Shown here piece after piece: positions 40,401 to 48,748 of a DNA stretch of 64,000 nt. This DNA is from Pseudomonas sp. (GTDB lineage Bacteria; Pseudomonadota; Gammaproteobacteria; Pseudomonadales; Pseudomonadaceae). The notes under the pieces are model-generated. The model worked only from the letters and a program-made list of their open reading frames with translations. It was not told where the DNA came from and did no database searches. The position numbers and the translations under genes were made by a program. Every line of letters starts with the position of its first letter. Within the stretch, counting starts at the first letter, position 1. The stretch lies in contig NZ_JAUXXP010000059.1 in the NCBI RefSeq assembly GCF_030684895.1, forward strand, positions 1 to 64,000, read 5' to 3'.

Positions 40401-41523
40401 TGTCAATCACATAGCGAATGCCCGGCACGGTCAGCGAAGTTTCCGCGACGTTGGTGGCCAGGACAATCTTGCGCGCGCCCATGGGCGCAAAAATCTTCTG
40501 CTGCTCGGCCGGGGTCAGCCGCGCATACAGCGGCAGCACTTCGGTCAGGCGCAGGTTGGCCTTGCGCAACACCTCCGCGGCGTCGCGAATCTCGCGCTCA
40601 CCAGGCAGGAACACCAGCACATCGCCGGGGCGTTTGCCCTCAGCCTTCTCGAAGGCGCTGATCTCATCCAGGGTGGCGAGAAGCGCCTGGTCGACGGAGA
40701 GGTCTTCCTCGACCCGGTTGCCGTCTTCGTCCTGCTCAGCCGTCAGCGGCCGGTACCAGGTGTCCACCGGGAAGGTGCGCCCGGACACCTCGACAATCGG
40801 CGCACCATCGAAATGCGCGGAGAAGCGCTGCAGGTCGATGGTCGCCGAGGTGATGATCAGTTTGAGATCAGGCCGGCGCACCAGCAGGGTTTTCAGAAAG
40901 CCCAGCAGAAAGTCGATATTCAGGCTGCGTTCGTGGGCTTCGTCGACGATGATCGTGTCGTACTTTTCCAGGTAGCGGTCGTGCTGAGTTTCCGCCAGCA
41001 GGATGCCGTCGGTCATCAGTTTGATCAGGCTGCGCTCGTTGCTCTGGTCCTCGAAACGCACCTGATAGCCGACCAGCTCGCCCAGCGGTGTACCAATTTC
41101 CTCCGCCACCCGAGTAGCCACGCTACGTGCCGCCAGACGCCGGGGCTGGGTGTGGCCGATCAAACCGTGCACGCCACGGCCCAGCTCCAGGCAGATTTTC
41201 GGCAGCTGGGTGGTCTTACCCGAACCGGTTTCCCCGGCGATCACCACCACCTGATGTTTGCTGATGGCGGCCTTGATCTCGTCGCGCTTGGCGGCAATCG
41301 GCAAGGAGTCGTCGTAACGCATCGGCGGCACGCTCAGCCGGCGTGCCTCAACCTTGGCGCGGGACGCCTCGAAGCGCTCCAGCCACTGCGCAAGCCGGGC
41401 CTCGTCCACCGGCGCCTGCTTGCGCAACTCATGCAACTGGCGGCGCAGACGATGACGGTCGCCCAGCAGGGTCTGGTCGAGGTTTTTCAGCAGGTGGTCA
41501 ACGGCGGGCGTGGCGTCGGTCAT
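37462..41523 (-). CDS. hrpA: ATP-dependent RNA helicase HrpA, with an in-frame REP insertion
   Basis: A 1353-residue DEAH-box helicase: Walker A GETGSGKTTQ near 97-106, DEAHERSLNIDFLLG, SATIDLQRF, then HA2, OB and the long DUF3418 C-terminal region. The ATG at 41523 fits the family better than 41547. Around residues 615-660 there is a low-complexity Gly/Arg/Gln-rich stretch encoded by DNA that looks like a Pseudomonas REP element (39601-39660), which would explain why the protein is longer than the roughly 1300 residues usual for HrpA. The reading frame stays open. HrpA takes part in translation-linked RNA handling. Confidence 0.95.
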   Translation of the reverse strand: MTDATPAVDHLLKNLDQTLLGDRHRLRRQLHELRKQAPVDEARLAQWLERFEASRAKVEARRLSVPPMRYDDSLPIAAKRDEIKAAISKHQVVVIAGETGSGKTTQLPKICLELGRGVHGLIGHTQPRRLAARSVATRVAEEIGTPLGELVGYQVRFEDQSNERSLIKLMTDGILLAETQHDRYLEKYDTIIVDEAHERSLNIDFLLGFLKTLLVRRPDLKLIITSATIDLQRFSAHFDGAPIVEVSGRTFPVDTWYRPLTAEQDEDGNRVEEDLSVDQALLATLDEISAFEKAEGKRPGDVLVFLPGEREIRDAAEVLRKANLRLTEVLPLYARLTPAEQQKIFAPMGARKIVLATNVAETSLTVPGIRYVIDSGTARISRYSYRAKVQRLPIEAISQASANQRKGRCGRVEPGICIRLFSEEDFIGRPAFTDPEILRTNLAAVILQMLHLRLGEIEAFPFIEPPDGKAISDGFNLLQELSAVNREGQLTPLGRQLARLPVDPRLGRMVLEGAKQGSLEEILIIASALSVQDVRERPSDRQQAADQAHAQWKDVDSDFAALINLWRGFEEQRQALGSSALRSWCRKNFLNYLRLREWRDAHRQLVLITRDLQLSEGGRGQGRSGLGRDQQSAGQPAIAGDRRNAEPQLSAALKEKELVEKDQAAQRAKGYAAVHKAILAGLLSQIGQKTEDGDYLGARQRRFWVHPSSVIGRKKPTWLMAAELVETTKLFARMVAKIEPDWIEPLAGHLIKKNHLEPHWEKKRGQVVAFEQISLYGLIVVGRRPVHFGPIEPVVCRELFIREGLVGGEINSRAKCLTANRQLLEKLDELEAKARRRDILADDETLFAYYEARLPAEICQSATFDSWYKSESTKNPQLLIMREEDVLARDAKEVTAAQYPDSLRLGELTLPLSYHFEPNHPRDGVTLRVPAPLLPQLPPERLEWLVPGLLEAKCMALVRGLPKALRKNFVPVPDFVGAALGKISFADGSLPEALGRELTRMTGTRVSEEAWTESASQIESHLRMNIEVVDNQGKLLGEGRDLAELTARFSEATQAGLALPKTAKSQQPVEAKAFSEVAAKTQQQVAGLSMTVYPALVEEAGVVKEGRFPTLAEAEFQHRRALQRLLLQQLADQGKWLRGKLPGLTELALLYRELGRVDALVEDILLASLDSCILEGSEPLPRDGAGLAALAERKRGDWTGEAERLAKLTLEILKLWHGLQKRFKGKIDLAQAMALNDIKLQLSNLVYPGFVRETPVQWLKEVPRYLKAIEQRLDKIAGQVQRDRVWSGELAGYWEQYQARLGKHSQEGKRDPQLVLYRWLLEEYRVSLFAQQLGTKLPVSDKRLSKQWSVVEG
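39601..39660 (-). repeat. REP-like element inside the hrpA reading frame
   Basis: On the minus strand it begins GTAGGAGCGGCCTTGGCCGC and continues into CCCGCGATAGCCGGGG. The GGAGCGGCC head with a GC-rich dyad (GCGGCC-TT-GGCCGC) is the usual head of Pseudomonas REP repeats. The same GTAGGAGCGGC head occurs in the intergenic copy at 59731-59794. It adds about 20 codons without a stop. Confidence 0.7.
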
Positions 41524-41620
41524 CGGGTAATCGCGGGATGGGGTCAAGGGGAAGAGCAGGAAGGCGGCGATTGTCGCATTTTTGCCTAGGGGAAAACGAT
41601 CAAAGGGCAGAAAGCAAAAA

Positions 41621-41643
41621 GCCCATCGGCGATGGGCTTTTTT
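41621..41643 (-). terminator. Rho-independent terminator of the cold-shock gene
   Basis: GCCCATC and GATGGGC form a 7-bp stem with a 3-nt loop, with A5 on one side and T6 on the other, so it can work in both directions. It lies 15 bp past the stop of the cold-shock gene and about 100 bp upstream of hrpA. Confidence 0.85.
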
Positions 41644-41658
41644 AGAGGGGCATGGAGC

Positions 41659-41868
41659 CTAGAGCGCTGACACGTCGTCAGCCTGCAGACCCTTCTGCCC
41701 CTGGGTTACCCTGTACTCGACCTTCTGCCCTTCGAGCAGAGTGCGATGGCCTTCGCCACGGATGGCTCGGAAGTGCACGAATACATCCGCGCCGCTCTCG
41801 CGCTGAATAAAGCCATAACCCTTGGAATCATTGAACCACTTGACGGTGCCTGTCTCGCGCTCAGCCAT
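41659..41868 (-). CDS. Cold-shock domain protein (CspA family)
   Basis: A 69-residue single OB-fold protein with RNP1 KGYGFIQ and RNP2 DVFVHF, so it binds single-stranded RNA or DNA. The ATG at 41868 ([14 protein letters not shown]) is the usual start, and the open frame to 41886 is ignored. The end [12 protein letters not shown] is typical. The upstream region is long, as in cold-shock genes with a regulatory leader. Confidence 0.95.
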   Translation of the reverse strand: MAERETGTVKWFNDSKGYGFIQRESGADVFVHFRAIRGEGHRTLLEGQKVEYRVTQGQKGLQADDVSAL

Positions 41869-42042
41869 TATCTGTGTCTCCAGCATGCAGTTTTTATTGT
41901 TTGGCGCAGCCTGCAGGCGAGTGCCCGGCCATCACCGAAGGCCGAGTATAAAACAGCGTTTATGACTGAAAAGCACTTTTTACAGAAAGGCTGCAGGCCA
42001 TACAGGACAAGCTATGCAGCGATATTCGCGGAGCACAAAGAC
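41869..42042 (-). other. Upstream region of the cold-shock gene
   Basis: A 174-bp stretch between the cold-shock gene and the inverted-repeat element. It probably holds the promoter and leader RNA of the cold-shock gene. I found no convincing promoter pair. No gene is present. Confidence 0.4.
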
Positions 42043-42204
42043 CGACGTAGGATGGGTTAGCCGCGCAGCGGCGTAACCCATCACAAACGCCAGAACAGCA
42101 TGGGTGTCATGAGGGACATCCATGTCCCTCACCCTGCGGGCAGCTAAAGCTGTGCAATACGGCGTCCTACCGTATTGCCGCTACGCTCAACCCATCCTAC
42201 GTCG
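42043..42204. repeat. MITE-like element with 16-bp terminal inverted repeats
   Basis: CGACGTAGGATGGGTT at 42043-42058 and its exact reverse complement at 42189-42204 bound a 162-bp unit. Inside are smaller hairpins: a dyad around GCCGC-GCA-GCGGC (42060s), GAGGGACAT/ATGTCCCTC near 42112-42136, and ATACGG/CCGTAT near 42157-42176. The GTAGGATGGGTT head is a widespread proteobacterial repeat. No transposase is encoded. The right arm contains the stop codon of the tautomerase gene. Confidence 0.75.
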
Positions 42205-42409
42205 ATGGTGACAAGCTTGTTTGGTCGCGCTCAGACCACATCACGCCACCGGTGGCCCAGTCGCCCTTTTTCACTTCCTCGAAAATCACATCAACCGCGC
42301 TGGCATCGCAGCCAAGCACTTTGGTTGAAGCATCAGTCAGGGCTTTGGCGTACTCGCGTTTGATCTCGTTGGAACGGCCTTCAAATATTTTGACCAGAAT
42401 GGTGGGCAT
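42197..42409 (-). CDS. 4-oxalocrotonate tautomerase family protein
   Basis: A 70-residue tautomerase. The Pro directly after the start Met (MPTILVKIFEGRS) is the catalytic base of the family, and ITRE-like and DVIFEEVKKGDWATGG segments match. The last residues (TSLSPST) and the TAG stop at 42197-42199 fall in or next to the right arm of the inverted-repeat element, so the natural C-terminus may have been changed. Substrate is unknown. Confidence 0.9.
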   Translation of the reverse strand: MPTILVKIFEGRSNEIKREYAKALTDASTKVLGCDASAVDVIFEEVKKGDWATGGVMWSERDQTSLSPST

Positions 42410-42603
42410 CTAATAATCCTCAAAACAGGGGAAACAGGACTGCTTAGATCGGTCACGGCGATCCGCTTGGCGCAATTGCGCGCGGGCATTATGGCGTGAG
42501 TTGCGGTTTTTGGCTTGCCACAGGTGATCATGTAAAAGCGACGTTGATCGCGGGCATGGCCCTACTACAGGGGGGATCTGTCCTCGCCCGGCCCGAAAAA
42601 CAA

Positions 42604-42625
42604 AACCCCGCCAATCAGCGGGGTT
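42604..42625 (-). terminator. Rho-independent terminator of the sodium/solute symporter gene
   Basis: AACCCCGC and GCGGGGTT form an 8-bp stem with a 6-nt loop. On the minus strand it is followed by TTGTTTTTC. It lies about 20 bp beyond the symporter stop at 42646. Confidence 0.85.
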
Positions 42626-42645
42626 CTGTCAGTCAGGCGCCAGGC

Positions 42646-44085
42646 TTATTCCGCCTGCGCCACCAGCACATCATTCTGGTTACGGCTCCACTGCGGCAGC
42701 AGCGTACCAATCAACATACCGGCCATGCTGAACAGCAGGCCCGCCAACTGTGGCGGCCAGAAGGCGGCTTCGCTCCAGGTGTATTCCAGGTAGATCCACG
42801 ACACCAGACCAAAGGCGATGGCCACCAACGCGCCCTGGGTGGTCGCGCGCTTCCAGAACAGCCCGGCAAACAACGGCACCACGGCCGCCACCAGGGTCAC
42901 CTTGTAGGCGTTGCCGACCATCTCGTAGATGCTCGCATCCGAATACAGGGCAAAGCTCAGGGTGGCAACGGCGCAGACCACGATGGTGACGCGCATCAGC
43001 AGCAGGAACTGCTTGTCGTTAAGCACCGGCAAAAAGCGCTTGAGCACGTTCTCGGTCAGGGTTACCGACGGCGCCAGCAGGGTGCCGGAGGCGGTGGACA
43101 TGATCGCCGAGAGTAGCGCGCCGAAGAACATGATCTGGGCGAACAGCGGGGTCTTTTCCAGGATCATCAGCGGCAGAATCATCTGCGAGTCTTCGGCCAG
43201 CCACTTCTCGACCAGCGCCGGGTCGATCATCGAGGCGGCGTACACCAGAAACACCGGCAGCATGCAGAAGCCGAGGTAGAACACCGCACCAGTCATTGAG
43301 GCGCGGGCGGCGATGTTCTCGCTCTTGGCCGACATCACGCGCTGGTACACGTCCTGCTGCGGGATAGAGCCGAGCATCATGGTCACTGCCGCGCCGATAA
43401 AGGCGACGATATCCTTGGGCTCGAAGGCGTGCATAAAGGTGAACTTGCCTTCGCTGGCCGCCTTGTTGATCACCAGGTCGGCGCCGCCGGCCATGTCGCT
43501 GAACAGCCAGACCAGGTACACCAGGCCGACAACAATGATGATCATCTGGAAGAAGTCGGTCAGGGCAATCGACCACATGCCGCCGAACAGGGTGTACAGC
43601 AGCACGATAAAGGTGCCGAGGAACATGCCCTGGGTGGTGCTGATGCTGCCGTCGGAGATGACGTTGAACACCAGGCCCAGCGCAATCAGCTGCGCGGCGA
43701 TCCAGCCCAGGTAGGACATGACGATGACCAGGCTGATGATCAGTTCGACCTGCGGGCCGAAGCGCTTCTTGAAGTAGTCGCCGATGGTCAGCAGGTTCAT
43801 CCGGTACAGCGGCCGGGCGATGATCAGGCCGACCAGGAACAGGCAACCAAAGGAGCCAAACGGGTCTTCTACGATGCCGGCAAAGCCTTCTTCGAGGAAG
43901 GTGGCGGGGATGCCCAGCACGGCCTCTGAGCCAAACCAGGTGGCGAACACCATGGCGGCGACAATGGGGAAGCCCATGCTGCGACCACCGGAGGCGAAAT
44001 CGCGGGTGCTGTGCACCCGGGTGGAGGCGTAGAAACCGATGGCGACAGTCACCAGCAAATAGAGCGCAACGAACCAGATCAGCAT
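42646..44085 (-). CDS. Sodium:solute symporter family transporter
   Basis: A 479-residue SSS-family carrier with about 13 membrane helices. Landmarks are STRDFASGGRSMGFPIVAA near 27-45, GSEAVLGIPATFLEEG near 54, ALTDFFQMIIIVVGLVY and FFGALLSAIMSTASGTLLAPS, which contains the Ser/Thr pair for Na+ binding. I chose MLIWFVALY at 44085; 44100 is an alternative. Substrate cannot be told from sequence and no enzyme genes are nearby. Confidence 0.9.
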   Translation of the reverse strand: MLIWFVALYLLVTVAIGFYASTRVHSTRDFASGGRSMGFPIVAAMVFATWFGSEAVLGIPATFLEEGFAGIVEDPFGSFGCLFLVGLIIARPLYRMNLLTIGDYFKKRFGPQVELIISLVIVMSYLGWIAAQLIALGLVFNVISDGSISTTQGMFLGTFIVLLYTLFGGMWSIALTDFFQMIIIVVGLVYLVWLFSDMAGGADLVINKAASEGKFTFMHAFEPKDIVAFIGAAVTMMLGSIPQQDVYQRVMSAKSENIAARASMTGAVFYLGFCMLPVFLVYAASMIDPALVEKWLAEDSQMILPLMILEKTPLFAQIMFFGALLSAIMSTASGTLLAPSVTLTENVLKRFLPVLNDKQFLLLMRVTIVVCAVATLSFALYSDASIYEMVGNAYKVTLVAAVVPLFAGLFWKRATTQGALVAIAFGLVSWIYLEYTWSEAAFWPPQLAGLLFSMAGMLIGTLLPQWSRNQNDVLVAQAE

Positions 44086-44399
44086 GCTTTCCCGTTCCAC
44101 AGACGTCAGCCCACCGCATGCATGACCCGCGCAAACTGCGCAGGACGGATCGATGGGCTACAGGTTTTTGTTATGACCATTTTTGACAGGTAACTGCACG
44201 TGCCCGTTCATGGTCGCGCAGTCTGGCAAATACGTAAAATATGTCAAACAAAAACGACGAAACGTAAGCAGATAATTCACTAAACCGGCCTGCACACCCA
44301 TGTAACAGACTGTAATCGCTGCATAACCTGTTCAAACCCAGCTGCAGGTAGTTGCATATTTTTGACAGCCAGCCAGCAAACGGTCTAACCGAAAGGCAT
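44086..44399. other. Intergenic region between the symporter and mexK
   Basis: An AT-richer stretch of about 310 bp. TTTTTGACAG occurs twice (near 44180 and 44355), and TTGACA occurs on the minus strand at 44247-44242. A -10 with correct spacing is weak, so the symporter promoter is not fixed. No gene was recognised. Confidence 0.4.
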
Positions 44400-44425
44400 A
44401 AAAAAGCCAGACCCTAAGGTCTGGC
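44400..44425 (-). terminator. Rho-independent terminator of the mexJK operon
   Basis: GCCAGACC and GGTCTGGC form a perfect 8-bp stem with a 4-nt loop, followed on the minus strand by TTTTTT. It lies about 25 bp beyond the stop of the RND permease. Confidence 0.9.
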
Positions 44426-44449
44426 TTCTGCACATCATCAACCGCCGGT

Positions 44450-47400
44450 TCAGGCTGGCTTTGACTCCGCTTCCTTGACCCGGAACCAGGCTGCATACAG
44501 CGCCGGCAGGAACAGCAACGTCAGCGCGGTGGCCACGATCAGGCCGCCCATGATGGCCACGGCCATCGGCCCGAAGAACACGCTGCGCGACAGCGGAATC
44601 ATCGCCAGTACCGCCGCCAGAGCGGTTAGCACGATGGGCCGGAAGCGCCGCACGGTGGCTTCGATAATCGCGTGCCAGCGATCCATACCGGCAGCGATGT
44701 CCTGCTCGATCTGGTCGACCAGAATCACCGAGTTACGCATGATCATCCCCGACAGGGCGATGGTGCCGAGCATGGCGACGAAGCCGAACGGCTGGCGGAA
44801 GATCAGCAGGAACAGCGTCACGCCGATCAGCCCCAGCGGCGCGGTGAGGAACACCATGGCCGAGCGCGAGAAGCTCTTGAGCTGCAGCATCAGCAGGGTC
44901 AGCACCACCACGATAAACAGCGGGATACCGGCATTGACCGACTTCTGCCCACGGCTGGAGTCTTCCACGGTGCCGCCGACGTCCAGCTGGTAGCCGTCTG
45001 GCAGTTGTGCACGCACCGGTTCAAGAGTCGGCAGGATCTGCTTGACCAGGCTGGCCGGCTGCTCCTTGCCATACACGTCGGCGCGCACGGTGACCGTCGG
45101 CAGGCGGTTACGGTGCCAGATGATGCCTTCCTCAAAACCGTATTCCAGGGTAGCAATCTGCGACAGCGGCACACTGCGGCCATTGTCGGTCGGCACCGCC
45201 AGGCTTGGCAGCAGGCCGAGCTCCTGACGCTCACTCAGGGTGCCGCGCAGAAGGATTTCGATCAGCTCGTTGCCTTCGCGGTACTGGCTGACTGGCGAGC
45301 CAGTCAGCGAGCTTTGCAGGAAGCGCGACAGGTCAGCGGTGCTCACGCCCAGGGCGCGAGCGCGCTCCTGGTCGATGTTCAGGCGCACCACCTTGCTCGG
45401 CTCTTCCCAGTCCAAGTGCACGTTCGCCACATGGGGGTTCTCGCGCACCTTGCCAGCGACCTGACGGGCCAGCTGACGCACCTCGTCGATATGCTCACCG
45501 GAAACGCGAAACTGCACCGGGTAACCCACGGGCGGGCCGTTCTCCAGGCGCGAGATGCGCGTACGCAGGGTCGGGAACTCTTCACGCAGCACGTCGATCA
45601 GCCAGGTGCGGATTTTTTCGCGTTCTTCAATGCTTTTTGCCAACACCACAAACTGGGCAAAACTGGCAGCCGGCAGTTGCTGGTCCAGCGGCAGGTAGAA
45701 GCGCGGCGAGCCGGTGCCAACGTAGGCGACGAAGTTGTCGATGCCTTCATGGCCGCTAAGCAACTGCTCCAGACGCTTGGCCTGCTCCTCGGTGGCGGCC
45801 AGGGAGGCGCCTTCGCTGAGTTTGAGGTCGACCATCAGCTCCAGACGGCCGGACGCCGGGAAGAACTGCTGCGGCACAAAGCGGAACAGCACGATCGAGC
45901 CAACAAACAGCGCAATAGTCAACACGATCACGGTTTTACGCCGACGCACGCACCACTCCACCGCCGTACGCACGCGGCGGTAGAACGGCGTGCCGTAGGG
46001 GTCATGGCCGTCAGCGCTGCCGCCGTGTTTGGCCGCGTGCAGCTTGGCCAGGTCCGGCAGTAGCTTGGCGCCGAGGTACGGCACAAACACCACGGCGGCG
46101 ATCCACGACACCAGCAGGGCAATCGCCACTACCTGGAAGATCGAGCGGGTGTATTCGCCAGTGCCGGACTGCGCGGTGGCAATCGGCAGAAAGCCGGCAG
46201 CAGTGATCAACGTGCCGGTGAGCATCGGGAAGGCGGTGCTGGTCCAGGCATAACTGGCCGCTTTGATACGGTCGTAGCCCTGCTCCATCTTGATCGCCAT
46301 CATTTCAACGGCAATGATCGCGTCATCCACCATCAGGCCCAGCGCCAGCACCAGCGCGCCAAGGGAAATCTTATGCAGGCCGATGCCCAGGTAGTACATG
46401 GCGGCAAAGGTCATCGCCAGCACCAGCGGAATCGACAGCGCGACCACCAGGCCGGTGCGCAGGCCGAGGGAGAAGAAGCTCACCAGCAGCACGATGATCA
46501 CCGCTTCGGTGAGCACGCGAACGAACTCGCCGACCCCGGTTTTCACCGCCGCCGGCTGATCAGACACTTTGCTCAACTGCATGCCGGCCGGCAGGGTTTC
46601 CTGCAGGCGGGCGAACTCGCCTTCCAGGGCCTGGCCCAGCACCAGAATGTCGCCACCGGCTTTCATCGAGACTGCCAGGCCAATGGCGTCTTCACCCATA
46701 TAGCGCATACGCGGTGCGGGTGGATCGTTGAAGCCGCGCTTGACCTCGGCCACATCGGCGATGCGGAAAGTGCGGTCGGCCACGCGAATCGGGAAGTTGC
46801 GGATTTCATCAACCGACTCGAAGCGCCCGGTCACGCGCAGTTGCACGCGATCAGAGGCGGTTTCGAAGAAGCCGGCGGCAGCCACGGCGTTCTGTTCTTC
46901 CAGCGCCTGCTGCACGGCGGCCAGCGGCAGGCCAAGGGTGGCCAGCTTGGTGTTGGACAGCTCGATCCACACCTTCTCGTCCTGCAGACCGAGCAGGTCG
47001 ACCTTGCCGACGTCCTTGACGCGCTGCAGCTGCAGCTGGACGCGATCGGCGTAATCCTTGAGCACGGCGTAGTCGAAGCCTTCGCCAGTCAGCGCGTAGA
47101 TGTTGCCGAAGGTGGTGCCGAATTCGTCGTTGTAGAACGGCCCTTGAATGCCCTGGGGCAAGGTGTGGCGAATGTCGCTGACCTTCTTGCGCACCTGATA
47201 GAACAGATCGGGAATATCGGCAGAGTGCATCGAATCGCGGGCGATAAAGGTGACCTGGGATTCACCCGGACGCGAGAACGAGACGATCTTGTCGTAGTCG
47301 CCGGTCTCCATCAGTTTCTTTTCGATGCGCTCGGTGACCTGACGCGCGACTTCTTCGGCGCTCGCCCCGGGCCAGTTGGTGCGTACTACCATGGCCTTAA

Positions 47401-47530
47401 AGGTAAAGGGGGGGTCTTCGCTCTGGCCCAGCTTGGTGTAGGAAATAGCCCCGACCACAGCCAGCAGCAGCATGAGATACAGGACGATCTGGCGGTTGCG
47501 CAGCGCCCAGGCGGATAGGTTGAAATCCAT
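44450..47530 (-). CDS. mexK: RND multidrug efflux permease, MexK-like
   Basis: A 1026-residue RND pump with 12 membrane helices and two large periplasmic loops. The fourth helix contains GLMVDDAIIAVEMM, the proton-relay Asp pair. The N-terminus starts MDFNLSAWALRNRQIVLYL. I name it MexK because its size, its single adaptor, its divergent TetR gene and the neighbour rsmJ match the P. aeruginosa mexJK region as I remember it. MexJK works with OprM or OpmH in that species. No outer-membrane channel gene is here. Confidence 0.85.
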   Translation of the reverse strand: MDFNLSAWALRNRQIVLYLMLLLAVVGAISYTKLGQSEDPPFTFKAMVVRTNWPGASAEEVARQVTERIEKKLMETGDYDKIVSFSRPGESQVTFIARDSMHSADIPDLFYQVRKKVSDIRHTLPQGIQGPFYNDEFGTTFGNIYALTGEGFDYAVLKDYADRVQLQLQRVKDVGKVDLLGLQDEKVWIELSNTKLATLGLPLAAVQQALEEQNAVAAAGFFETASDRVQLRVTGRFESVDEIRNFPIRVADRTFRIADVAEVKRGFNDPPAPRMRYMGEDAIGLAVSMKAGGDILVLGQALEGEFARLQETLPAGMQLSKVSDQPAAVKTGVGEFVRVLTEAVIIVLLVSFFSLGLRTGLVVALSIPLVLAMTFAAMYYLGIGLHKISLGALVLALGLMVDDAIIAVEMMAIKMEQGYDRIKAASYAWTSTAFPMLTGTLITAAGFLPIATAQSGTGEYTRSIFQVVAIALLVSWIAAVVFVPYLGAKLLPDLAKLHAAKHGGSADGHDPYGTPFYRRVRTAVEWCVRRRKTVIVLTIALFVGSIVLFRFVPQQFFPASGRLELMVDLKLSEGASLAATEEQAKRLEQLLSGHEGIDNFVAYVGTGSPRFYLPLDQQLPAASFAQFVVLAKSIEEREKIRTWLIDVLREEFPTLRTRISRLENGPPVGYPVQFRVSGEHIDEVRQLARQVAGKVRENPHVANVHLDWEEPSKVVRLNIDQERARALGVSTADLSRFLQSSLTGSPVSQYREGNELIEILLRGTLSERQELGLLPSLAVPTDNGRSVPLSQIATLEYGFEEGIIWHRNRLPTVTVRADVYGKEQPASLVKQILPTLEPVRAQLPDGYQLDVGGTVEDSSRGQKSVNAGIPLFIVVVLTLLMLQLKSFSRSAMVFLTAPLGLIGVTLFLLIFRQPFGFVAMLGTIALSGMIMRNSVILVDQIEQDIAAGMDRWHAIIEATVRRFRPIVLTALAAVLAMIPLSRSVFFGPMAVAIMGGLIVATALTLLFLPALYAAWFRVKEAESKPA

Positions 47531-47535
47531 CGGGC

Positions 47536-48657
47536 TTACTCCTCGACCGTCAGGTCGGCCTTGGCCGTCAGTTGCACCGCACGGTTGTCGCGGTCAACCG
47601 GACGCACCTGCTGGCCTTCACGCAGCACCTGACCACCGGCCGCTACCACCCAATCAGTGGCTTGCAGGCCTTCGAGCACCGGCACGGTTTTCTCGCCGTA
47701 GGCACCGATGCGCACATCGGTGCGTTTGAGGGTGGAATCCTTCGGATTGACCACCCAGACGTAGGGCTGGCCTTTCTCCGCCGTCACTGCCGACAGCGGC
47801 ACAGCCAGCGGCACATCGCCATTGTGGGCGATAAACACGCGGGCGCTCTGGCCCAGCTCTGCCGGCACCTTGCCTTCAACGAAGGCCACGCGGGCAGCAA
47901 AGGTGCGCGATTGCGGGTCGGCCGATGGCGACATCTCGCGAATACGCCCGGGGAAACGCTGATCAGGCTGCGACCACAGTTCAACCGCCACTTCCTGGCC
48001 GACCTTAAAGCGCTCGAAGGCCTGTTCCGGCAGATTGATCAGCACTTCACGTTCGCCGTCAGCGGCCAGGGTGAATACGCTTTGCCCAGCGGCAACCACC
48101 TGACCGACTTCGACCATACGCCGCGCCACCACACCATCCTGCGACGCGCGCAGCACGGCGTAACCGGCCTGGTTGTTGGCCACGTTGAATTCGGCGCGCA
48201 CCTGTTTGACCCGCGCCTCGCCGGAGCGGTAGGTGTTTTCGGCATTGTCGTATTGCGAACGGCTGACCAGGTTGCGCGCCAGCAGGGTCTTGTAGCGATC
48301 ACGTTCGGCGCGTACCAGCTGCAGGTTGGCCTCGGCCGCGGCCACCTGGGCGCGGATGGCTTCCAGCTGCAAGCGCACGTCCTGCGGGTCAAGTTCGGCC
48401 AGGGGCTGATCCTTCTTCACCCGCGCGCCGACATCGACCAGGCGCTTGGCCACCTTGCCAGCGATACGAAAGGCCAGCTCCGGTTCCAGGCGCGCACGCA
48501 CCTCACCGGGGTAGGCATCCACCAGGTCGCCAGCCAGTTGCGGCTGCACCACCATGGCTGGGCGCACGGCAACCTGGGCGGGTTCGCCATTGCCGCAGGC
48601 AGCAAGCAACAGGATAAGACTGACAGGCAACGCAACAGACAGTGCATGACGAAACAT
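47536..48657 (-). CDS. mexJ: RND membrane fusion lipoprotein, MexJ-like
   Basis: A 373-residue periplasmic adaptor. The N-terminus has a lipobox (LILLLAACG), so it is probably lipid-anchored. It has a lipoyl-like domain (RIAGKVAKRLVDVGARVKKDQ), a coiled-coil hairpin (residues about 95-160), and beta-barrel/proximal domains (GQSARVFIAHNG, GQPYVWVVNP). Only 5 bp separate it from the permease, so they form one operon. Divergent from the TetR gene. Confidence 0.85.
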   Translation of the reverse strand: MFRHALSVALPVSLILLLAACGNGEPAQVAVRPAMVVQPQLAGDLVDAYPGEVRARLEPELAFRIAGKVAKRLVDVGARVKKDQPLAELDPQDVRLQLEAIRAQVAAAEANLQLVRAERDRYKTLLARNLVSRSQYDNAENTYRSGEARVKQVRAEFNVANNQAGYAVLRASQDGVVARRMVEVGQVVAAGQSVFTLAADGEREVLINLPEQAFERFKVGQEVAVELWSQPDQRFPGRIREMSPSADPQSRTFAARVAFVEGKVPAELGQSARVFIAHNGDVPLAVPLSAVTAEKGQPYVWVVNPKDSTLKRTDVRIGAYGEKTVPVLEGLQATDWVVAAGGQVLREGQQVRPVDRDNRAVQLTAKADLTVEE

Positions 48658-48690
48658 GATGACTAACCTTTGTGGAGGCTTTTGAATATT

Positions 48691-48737
48691 TATACTGGCG
48701 GGTATAGTAAAAATAGCAAACTCACTAGTCCAGTATT
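48691..48737. promoter_or_regulatory. Candidate TetR operator between mexJ and its regulator
   Basis: In the 91-bp divergent gap, ATACTGG (48692-48698) and CCAGTAT (48730-48736) are exact inverted repeats 31 nt apart, and TATAC/GTATA forms a smaller dyad at 48691-48706. The region is AT-rich, unlike its surroundings. Binding by the TetR protein to both promoters is likely but not proved. Confidence 0.5.
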
Positions 48738-48748
48738 AAAAACGACCA

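Noticed and set aside
41746-42060. A plus-strand frame across the cold-shock gene and its leader
   Set aside because: It is mainly the antisense of the cold-shock gene with no known domain.
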